Shown piece after piece: positions 57,724-64,000 of a stretch of DNA of 64,000 nt (positions are counted from its first letter, which is position 1; each line of letters starts with the position of its first letter). The stretch lies in the NCBI GenBank assembly GCA_014656495.1, contig BNCN01000003.1, positions 682,001-746,000 of the forward strand, read 5' to 3'. The notes under the pieces are model-generated. The model saw only the letters and a list, made by a program, of their open reading frames with translations. It was not told where the DNA came from and did not search any database. The translations under genes were made by a program, and so were the position numbers. Source of the stretch: Comamonas sp. KCTC 72670. Lineage in GTDB: Bacteria; Myxococcota; Myxococcia; Myxococcales; Myxococcaceae.

Positions 57724-60201
57724 ATGCGCCTGCTCGCCCTCTTGCTCCTCCCCAGCCTCGCGCTCGCCCAGACGAGCGTCATCCGCCAGCCCGCCCTGCC
57801 CTCCCGGGGCGTGACGCTGCCGCCCACGGGCGCCGCGCTGGTGGACGAGGCCACGTCCCTGGCCCTGAACCCCGCGGGCCTGGGCTTCGTCAACGGCAGC
57901 CAGCTCTTCTACCTGCACGAGCGCAACCTCGTGCACGACGGCCTGGCCGACGGCGTCTTCCTGGGCACCCGCTTCCTGGGCATGGGCCTGGGCGGCTCCA
58001 TGGAGTGGATCCGCGGCCGCGCGGCGCCGGACTACCGCCGCACGTCGCTGGGCCTCGCCCTGGGCACGCGCACGCTGCAGCTCGGCGGCTCGTGGCACAG
58101 CTACGCCTCGTCGAACCGGGACATCGACGCCCTGGACACGTTCGACATCGGCCTGAGCGCGCGGCCCCTGCGGGCGCTGTCGCTGGGCGCGGTGGTGCGG
58201 GACGTCAACGCCCCCTCCGAGGGCGCGGTGGCGCTGAAGCGGCAATACAACCTGGGCCTGGGCGTGCGCCCCTTCGACGAGCGCTACACGCTGGGCGTGG
58301 ACTGGCTCTTCTCCGAGGGCGCCTTCCGCCAGGGACAGGCGACGTACACGCTCAACGCCGAGGTGATTCCGGGCCTGCGCCTGGGCGCGGGCATGTCCCA
58401 CGGCTTCACGGCGGGGGTGCCCATCGCGCTGCAGGTGGCGGCCACGGTGGACACCTCGCACCTGGGCCTCACGTACGCGGCGGGAGGGACGAACGCGGGC
58501 CTGAATCACGTGGTGGGGGTGCGGCTGTCGTCGGAGACGTACCGCTCCATCGCGCCGCGCGGCGGCGTGGTGGCGATGCTGGACTTGAATGACGCGCTGC
58601 GCGGCGGCACCAGCCCCGTGTTGTCCTGGCTGGGCGTGAGCGAGGCGGACCCGTACCTGCGGCTGACGCGGTGGCTGGACCTGGCCACCCAGGACGAGCG
58701 GCTGGCCGGCGTGGTGGTGAAGATGGAGAGCCTGCCCGGGGTGAACTGGGGCAAGGCAGAGGAGCTGCGCCAGGCCCTGCTGCGGCTGCGCGCGACGGGC
58801 AAGCGGGTGATGGCCGTGGTGCTGTCCACCGACGACCTGGGCTACTTCATCGCGTCGGCGGCGGACCGCGTCTACGCGCTCCAGGACTCGCTGCTCTACA
58901 TCAACGGCCTGAGCGCGCACCTGTCGTCCTACGGCGGGACGATGGAGAAGCTGGGCGTGCACTGGGACGTGGCCCGCGTGGGCCGCTTCAAGACGGCGCC
59001 CGAGCAGCTCACCCGCGACGCGGCCAGTGACGCGGCGCTCGAGTCCACCAACGCGTACCTGGACACGGAGGTGGCCCTCTACGAGAAGGCCGTGCAGGAG
59101 GGCCGCAAGGTGCCGGTGGAGCGCCTCCACGCGCTGTGGGCGAAGGGCCTGCCCCACGCGAAGGACGCCGTGGCGCTGGGGCTGATGGACGGCGTCATCG
59201 CCACGCCGGACCTCGACAAGAAGGTGGCCGAGCTGATTCCCGGCGGGCGCTTCAGCACCACGTACGCGCCGCGCGACGAGCGGGACGGACGCTGGGGCCG
59301 CCGGCGCCGCATCGCCGTGGTGCCCATCATCGGAGACATCACCGGGGGCCGCAGCCGCGAGGACCCGCTGGGCTTCAGCCGCATCGCCGGCGCGGAGACG
59401 GTGATTCGCGGCCTGAAGGAGGCCCAGTCGGACCCCAGCGTGGTGGGCATCATCGTGCGCGTGGACTCCGGCGGCGGCGAGGTGCTGGCGTCCCACCTGA
59501 TGTACGAGGCGGTGGTGGAGGCCACGAAGCACAAGCCCGTCATCGCCTCCATGGGCGACTACGCGGCGTCCGGCGGCTACTACGCGGCCGTGGGCGCGCA
59601 CGAGGTGCTGGCGCTGCCCACGACGCTGACGGGGAGCATCGGCGTCTTCTACATCAAGCCCGCCCTGGAGGGGCTGCTCGGCGGCCTCCTCGGTGTCCAG
59701 CAGCAGAGCCTCAGCCGCGCGCCCATGGCGGACATCCTGGACCTGTGGCGGCCCTGGACGCCGGAGGAGCAGGAGGCGGCGCAGGTCTGGGCGGACGTTG
59801 CCTACGACAACTTCATCACCGAGGTGGCGCTGCGCCGGAAGATGGACAAGGCGAAGGTGGACGAGGTCGCTCGCGGGCGCGTGTGGAGCGGTCAGGACGC
59901 GCTTGCCCGAGGCCTGGTGGACCGGATGGGCGGCCTGCTGGAGGCGGTGGACGCGGCGCGGATGCGCGCGGGCATCTCGCCCAGCGAGGAGCTGGACCTG
60001 GTGGTGATGGGCGAGGCGCGGGGCTTCCTCTCCGGACTGGGCGGCGAGCCCGGTGTCCGGGCCGCCCTGTCGCTGCTGCCCGCCCGGGAGCCCGCCCTGC
60101 CGGAGTCCCTTCAGGCGCTGGCCCGCTCCGCCGGGCTGAGCACCACGTTGCTCCAGCCCGGCCTGAAGGCCATGATGCCCTTCCAGCTCACCGTCCGGTG
60201 A
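57724..60201 (+). CDS. sppA: SppA/protease IV fused behind an N-terminal beta-barrel-like domain
   Basis: 825 residues from the ATG at 57724 (an upstream ATG at 57703 adds seven). A cleavable signal (LLALLLLPSLALA) replaces the usual membrane anchor. Residues about 20-275 look like amphipathic beta strands ending in aromatics, with DEATSLALNPAGLGF, the kind of motif seen in PorV/FadL-like outer-membrane proteins. Residues about 275-800 are a full-length protease IV. The catalytic lysine is Lys423 (VGRFKTAPEQLTRD; E. coli Lys209). The serine is Ser616 (DYAASGGYYAA; E. coli Ser409), giving similar spacing. I infer a signal-peptide or envelope peptidase held at the outer membrane. Confidence 0.82.
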   Translation: MRLLALLLLPSLALAQTSVIRQPALPSRGVTLPPTGAALVDEATSLALNPAGLGFVNGSQLFYLHERNLVHDGLADGVFLGTRFLGMGLGGSMEWIRGRAAPDYRRTSLGLALGTRTLQLGGSWHSYASSNRDIDALDTFDIGLSARPLRALSLGAVVRDVNAPSEGAVALKRQYNLGLGVRPFDERYTLGVDWLFSEGAFRQGQATYTLNAEVIPGLRLGAGMSHGFTAGVPIALQVAATVDTSHLGLTYAAGGTNAGLNHVVGVRLSSETYRSIAPRGGVVAMLDLNDALRGGTSPVLSWLGVSEADPYLRLTRWLDLATQDERLAGVVVKMESLPGVNWGKAEELRQALLRLRATGKRVMAVVLSTDDLGYFIASAADRVYALQDSLLYINGLSAHLSSYGGTMEKLGVHWDVARVGRFKTAPEQLTRDAASDAALESTNAYLDTEVALYEKAVQEGRKVPVERLHALWAKGLPHAKDAVALGLMDGVIATPDLDKKVAELIPGGRFSTTYAPRDERDGRWGRRRRIAVVPIIGDITGGRSREDPLGFSRIAGAETVIRGLKEAQSDPSVVGIIVRVDSGGGEVLASHLMYEAVVEATKHKPVIASMGDYAASGGYYAAVGAHEVLALPTTLTGSIGVFYIKPALEGLLGGLLGVQQQSLSRAPMADILDLWRPWTPEEQEAAQVWADVAYDNFITEVALRRKMDKAKVDEVARGRVWSGQDALARGLVDRMGGLLEAVDAARMRAGISPSEELDLVVMGEARGFLSGLGGEPGVRAALSLLPAREPALPESLQALARSAGLSTTLLQPGLKAMMPFQLTVR

Positions 60202-60456
60202 GTCCCCTGGCGTACCGGGGGAGGTCCGGCGGACGACACCGCGCGAAAAAAGCGGCGGCGCCGTCCCCGGCCTCTGTTACTGTTCTGTCTGCACCTCGGA
60301 CGGCTTTCGGGCCGCCAGGGTGCTCCAGGAACCGGCGGTTCGGCCTGCTCGTCACCAGGGCCCCGCGTCCGCTTCCTGTCCCACGGCCTGAGTCACCTTG
60401 CGTCCCCGCCCTCCTCGTGGAGCGGCCGCCCGGGGCGCACACAGTCTGGAACTCCG

Positions 60457-62016
60457 ATGAGCGAAAACCCCGATGACCGCGACCCTCGTGATGCCCCCCC
60501 TGTTCCCGCTGCCCGCGCCGTGGCCCCGCCCGAGCCGGATGACGACGGGGGCGATGAGGGCGATGACGAGGGTCCCGATGACGATTCCGGCGCGGGTGGC
60601 GCCCAGGGCAACGGCCCCGGGCAGCCCGGCCAGGGAACGGGCCGCCGCCGCCGCCGCCGTCGCCGCCGCCGTGGCGCGCAGGTCCACTTCACGCCGGAGG
60701 GCCAGGCCTACCGGATGCAGCCGGGTCCGGATGGCCAGCAGGTCCAGGTCTTCCTGACGCCGCAGGAGCTGGAGCAGTACAAGCAGCGCCAGGCGCAGCA
60801 GCAGCAACAACAGCAGCAGGCACCGCAGCAGCAGCCGGCGCACGGCGGCGGCCCGCAGCAGCAACAGCACGGGCGCCACGGGCAGCATGGCGGCGGGCAG
60901 CAGGCCGCGCAGCAGGCGAACCTGACGCCGGTGGAAGGCGTGCTGGACACCGAGGCGAAGGGCCCCAACGCGTTCCTGCGTCAGCTCAAGCGCAACCTGC
61001 TGGCGGCGCCGGACGACCCGGAGCTGCCGAAGAACCTGGTCCAGAAGCTGCGCCTGCGGCAGGGCCAGTACATCCACGCCTTCGCGCAGATGCGGGGCCA
61101 GAAGGGCGTCATCCAGAAGGTGGACGCGGTGGACGGCCGCCCGCTGGAAGGCGCGCCGCGGCTGCCGCACTTCGCCGACCTGACGTCGGTGGACCCCACC
61201 GAGCGGCTCAAGCTGGAGAACGGGCACAAGGAGATGGTGACCCGGGTGCTGGACCTCATCTCGCCCATTGGCAAGGGACAGCGCGCGCTCATCGTCGCCC
61301 CGCCGAAGACGGGCAAGACGATCATGCTCCAGCGCATCGCCCAGGCCATCCTCGCCAACCACCCGGAGTGCCACGTCATGGTGGTGCTCATCGACGAGCG
61401 GCCCGAGGAAGTCACTGACATGCGGCGGAGCATCAAGGCCGAGGTGCTGGCCTCCAGCTCCGACCGCCCCACCGCGGACCACCTCAAGGTGGCGGAGCTC
61501 GCCCTGGAGCGCGCGCGCCGGCTGGTGGAGTCGGGCAAGGACGTGGTCATCCTCCTGGACTCCATCACCCGCCTGGCCCGCGCCTTCAACAAGGAGGTCG
61601 ACAACTCCGGCCGCACCATGTCCGGCGGCGTGGACAGCCGCGCCCTGGAGCGCCCCAAGCGCATCTTCGGCGCCGCGCGCGCGACGGAGGAGGCGGGCTC
61701 GCTGACCATCATCGGCACGGCGCTCATCGACACCGGCAGCCGCATGGACGAGGTCATCTTCGAGGAGTTCAAGGGGACCGGTAACTCCGAGGTCACCCTG
61801 GACCGCCTGCTGGCGGAGAAGCGCGTCTTCCCCGCCGTCAACATCGCCCAGTCCGGCACCCGCAAGGAGGAGAAGCTCTTCACCCTGCGCGAGTACGAGA
61901 AGGTGAAGAAGCTGCGGCAGATGCTCTTCTCCGTGAAGCCGGTGGAGGCCATGGAGGCGCTCGTGAAGCGGCTGTCCCGCTACACCTACAACGACGAGTT
62001 CCTCGACGAGTTGTAG
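60457..62016 (+). CDS. rho: Transcription termination factor Rho with low-complexity N-terminus
   Basis: 519 residues. The C-terminal 360 match Rho: GQRALIVAPPKTGKT (Walker A), VVLIDERPEEVTDM, VVILLDSITRLARAFN, the R-loop GGVDSRALERPKRIFGAAR and FEEFKGTGNSEV. The primary RNA-binding region (about 155-230) is present but divergent in its RNP1 segment (KGPNAFLR). The usual N-terminal helical bundle is replaced by about 150 disordered residues: an acidic stretch (28-44), ten consecutive arginines (63-72), a glutamine run (114-121) and a His/Gly/Gln segment. Rho is a hexameric RNA helicase. No clear ribosome site precedes the ATG. Confidence 0.93.
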   Translation: MSENPDDRDPRDAPPVPAARAVAPPEPDDDGGDEGDDEGPDDDSGAGGAQGNGPGQPGQGTGRRRRRRRRRRGAQVHFTPEGQAYRMQPGPDGQQVQVFLTPQELEQYKQRQAQQQQQQQQAPQQQPAHGGGPQQQQHGRHGQHGGGQQAAQQANLTPVEGVLDTEAKGPNAFLRQLKRNLLAAPDDPELPKNLVQKLRLRQGQYIHAFAQMRGQKGVIQKVDAVDGRPLEGAPRLPHFADLTSVDPTERLKLENGHKEMVTRVLDLISPIGKGQRALIVAPPKTGKTIMLQRIAQAILANHPECHVMVVLIDERPEEVTDMRRSIKAEVLASSSDRPTADHLKVAELALERARRLVESGKDVVILLDSITRLARAFNKEVDNSGRTMSGGVDSRALERPKRIFGAARATEEAGSLTIIGTALIDTGSRMDEVIFEEFKGTGNSEVTLDRLLAEKRVFPAVNIAQSGTRKEEKLFTLREYEKVKKLRQMLFSVKPVEAMEALVKRLSRYTYNDEFLDEL

Positions 62017-62069
62017 GCCCTCGTTTCGGGAGTGGGACGGCGGGCCCGGGTGTGCGTTAAGGTGGCGGC

Positions 62070-62339
62070 ATGATTCAGGGCTCGGGCCGCTGCCACTACC
62101 ACCCGGAGCGCGCCGGACTCGGCGTCTGCGTGGAGTGCCGGCGGGTCATCTGCCGGGAATGCACCACGCAGTTCGAGGGCATCAACCGCTGCGCGAGCTG
62201 TCTGGCCCAGCGCCTCGAGGCGCTGGAGGGCCCGGGTGAGCGGCGCGAGTGGAGCGCGGCCAACGTGGCGCTGGCCCTCCTGGGAATGGCGCTCGTCTGG
62301 GGGGGCATCCTCCTGGTGGCCCGGGTGGTGGCGAGCTAG
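62070..62339 (+). CDS. Small zinc-finger (B-box-like) membrane protein
   Basis: 89 residues. Residues 8-45 carry a B-box-like set of Cys/His ligands (CHYHPER, CVECRRVICREC, CASC), likely binding two zinc ions. A single C-terminal transmembrane helix (about 66-86, ALALLGMALVWGGILLVA) places the finger in the cytoplasm. AAGGTGG precedes the ATG. It is 3 bp before the next gene, so the two form an operon; a role in recruiting a partner to the membrane is inference. Confidence 0.75.
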   Translation: MIQGSGRCHYHPERAGLGVCVECRRVICRECTTQFEGINRCASCLAQRLEALEGPGERREWSAANVALALLGMALVWGGILLVARVVAS

Positions 62340-62342
62340 CCC

Positions 62343-64000
62343 ATGGCCGTCTCCGCGCTCGAGCTTCGCCCCCGTGGCGCCGTGGCCCTGATGGACGCGG
62401 CGCTGCGCTTCTGCACCCGGGACACCGGCGTCTGGGCCCTCACGCTGCCCAGCGGCGCCGCCGTGGTGGCCGCCGTGTTGTACCTGGCGGAGTCGGTGCG
62501 CATGGGCTGGCCACTCGCCCTCCCCTCGCTGTTGTTGACGCTGGCGTGGTTCTTCCGGGGCCTGAGCCAGGGCGCCGCCTGCCACCACGTACAGGAGGTG
62601 CTGCTGGGCACCCGGGGCGAGCCCTCCGCGTGGGCCTCGATGAAGGCCGCGCTCCACAGGCTGCCCGCGCTCTCCATCGCCGTGACGTACCTGCTGACGC
62701 TCAACACCCTGGTGGTGACGCTGACGCTCGGGCTGGCGTACCTCGCCGTCTCCGCGCACAGCGTGGGCTACGCGGCGGTGATGCAGGGGCGCGGCAGTCC
62801 GCTGCGGCTCTACGGCCTCTGTTCGCGGCTGCTGGGCCCGGCGCGCAGCACGGCGACGTGGGTCCGCTTCCTGATGGCGGCGCAGGTGCTGGCCTTCTTC
62901 AACCTGCACATCGCGCTCAACTTCCTGCTGTACCTGGGCCGCAAGCTGCTGGGCGTGGACCTGACGTTCGCGGAGCGCTTCGCCTCGCTGGACAACGTGT
63001 CCTGGCTGCTCTTCCTGGCGGCCACCACCTTCGCCCTCTTCGAGCCGGTGCGCGCCGCCACGGCCTCGCTGCTGCTGGTGGACGGGCGCGTGCGCCAGGA
63101 GGGGCTCGACCTGCTCGCCGCCGTGCAGCAGCTCCCCGCGCGCGACGTGGGGCGTCCCCTGGCGCCGCCGGGCGCGGCTCGCGGCGCGGCGGTGCTGGTG
63201 GCCCTCCTGGGCCTGGGCCTGCTGGCCCCCGCCGCGGCCCATGCCCAGGCGCAGGACGCCGCGAAGCCCCTCGCCCGCGCGGAGGCCCTGAAGCGGCTGA
63301 CGGCCGTCGCGGAGGCGTGTGAGGCCTCGACCCCGGGGGACGCGCCGAAGACGTACGCGGCCCTGGAGTCCCTGGGGCCCGCGGAGGGCGTGAAACTGGA
63401 CCGCTTCGTGCGGCGCCTGGAGTCGCTGGCCTTCGACGCGGAGGACTGCGACGGCGCCCGCGCCCGGCTGGAGCAGGGGCTGGTGACAATGGGCGCCACC
63501 GTCGACGCGCAGGCGCGGGCGGACGCGCGCGCCGCCTCCGCGCGGGCGAAGGACATCCTGGCCCGGCCCGAGTTCGCGGAGGCCGCGCCCAAGGCGGAGA
63601 AGGACGCCGCCGAGCCCGCCGCGTCCCAGGAGCCCCCGGGCTGGATTCGCCGGTTCCTCGACTGGCTGGGCCAGCAGCTCAAGCAGCTCTTCGAGAGCGA
63701 GCGTCCGCTCCCCGCGGAGCCCACCCAGCCGCGCGTGTCGGGCCTCAACGTGGCCAACGTGCTGGTGGTGGTGCTGGTGACGCTCACCGTGGGCGTGCTG
63801 GGCCTGGTGCTGCTGCGGGCGCTGAGCAGGAACAAGGCGGCCTCGGACAGCGAAGGCGTGCAGGTCTCCACCGTGGACGCGCAGTCCCTGGCGGGCGCCG
63901 CGAACCACGCGCTGTCCCGGCCGCCGGAGGACTGGGCGCACCTGGCGGACGCGCTGGCGGCGAAGGGCGAGTACCGCGAGGCGGTGCGCAGCCTCTACCT
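62343..64000 (+). CDS. Polytopic membrane protein with C-terminal DUF4129-type region (3' end outside the window)
   Basis: The frame runs open from the ATG at 62343 to the window edge (552 residues visible). The first 240 residues contain about five hydrophobic helices (for example LALPSLLLTLAWFFRGL and YLLTLNTLVVTLTLGLAYLAV). A helix at about 278-300 (AAVLVALLGLGLLAPAAAHA) is followed by a periplasmic-looking Ala/Glu-rich region, another helix (about 468-490, VANVLVVVLVTLTVGVLGLVLL) and the beginning of a DUF4129-like domain (HLADALAAKGEYREAVRSLY). DUF4129 proteins often accompany transglutaminase-like and MoxR/DUF58 genes, which may lie just beyond the window. Confidence 0.8.
   Translation, partial: MAVSALELRPRGAVALMDAALRFCTRDTGVWALTLPSGAAVVAAVLYLAESVRMGWPLALPSLLLTLAWFFRGLSQGAACHHVQEVLLGTRGEPSAWASMKAALHRLPALSIAVTYLLTLNTLVVTLTLGLAYLAVSAHSVGYAAVMQGRGSPLRLYGLCSRLLGPARSTATWVRFLMAAQVLAFFNLHIALNFLLYLGRKLLGVDLTFAERFASLDNVSWLLFLAATTFALFEPVRAATASLLLVDGRVRQEGLDLLAAVQQLPARDVGRPLAPPGAARGAAVLVALLGLGLLAPAAAHAQAQDAAKPLARAEALKRLTAVAEACEASTPGDAPKTYAALESLGPAEGVKLDRFVRRLESLAFDAEDCDGARARLEQGLVTMGATVDAQARADARAASARAKDILARPEFAEAAPKAEKDAAEPAASQEPPGWIRRFLDWLGQQLKQLFESERPLPAEPTQPRVSGLNVANVLVVVLVTLTVGVLGLVLLRALSRNKAASDSEGVQVSTVDAQSLAGAANHALSRPPEDWAHLADALAAKGEYREAVRSLY

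Noticed and set aside
60202-60456. Riboswitch or attenuator in the rho leader
   Set aside because: Autoregulation of rho is known in other bacteria, but I could not find a convincing structure or leader peptide in this 255-bp stretch.

Overview
The window is GC-rich (about 70% by eye), densely coded and free of mobile elements. It looks like a chromosomal segment of a myxobacterium, most likely Myxococcaceae. The grounds are a Myxococcus-type PilZ domain, MopE-type metal-binding repeats, several FHA and sigma-54 (enhancer-binding) regulators, many TPR and PEGA proteins, many small lipoproteins and the codon bias. The species cannot be fixed from the sequence alone. I saw no tRNA, rRNA, CRISPR array, insertion sequence or attachment site.

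Layout. 1-4.3 kb: the 3' end of a Cys-tRNA(Pro) deacylase gene, an MDR oxidoreductase, a membrane coiled-coil protein, an EAL-domain protein and a small lipoprotein. 4.7-7.5 kb: a large lipoprotein joining RCC1 propeller repeats to eight MopE-type repeats. 7.7-13.2 kb: a PilZ/DUF192 pair, a membrane metallopeptidase with TPRs, a DUF2505 protein, a SnoaL-like lipoprotein and a ThrB-type kinase. 13.3-18.9 kb: a TPR protein facing a three-gene operon (FHA-TM-TPR, TPR plus double cNMP domain, small anchored protein). 19.1-23.0 kb: tldD, tldE and an orphan ParB-like gene.

23.0-39.2 kb is the centrepiece: an NtrC-like activator followed by a complete type II secretion operon, gspC D E F (small membrane ORF) G (GspG-like) H I J K L M N. 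A near-perfect sigma-54 -24/-12 promoter lies just before gspC, with an AT-rich palindrome about 40 bp further upstream. A second sigma-54 activator with two FHA domains follows the operon. I infer that secretion output here is under sigma-54 control.

41-50 kb: an ECF sigma factor, an S46 dipeptidyl-peptidase overlapping a Cys4 protein, an M50B-like membrane peptidase, a double VOC lipoprotein, small ORFs, an unusual protein built of repeated Arg/Glu-rich helices, an MBL-fold hydrolase and a secreted protein. 50.5-54.9 kb: topoisomerase IV (parC-parE). 55-60.2 kb: two related PEGA proteins, then an SppA protease fused behind an N-terminal segment that resembles an outer-membrane beta-barrel. 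60.4-64 kb: rho with a low-complexity N-terminus, a zinc-finger membrane protein and a DUF4129-type membrane protein running off the window.

Most genes have ordinary Shine-Dalgarno starts, but several lie 7-10 nt behind a plausible -10 box and may be leaderless. Domain and family calls come from motif recognition by eye; no database search was run.
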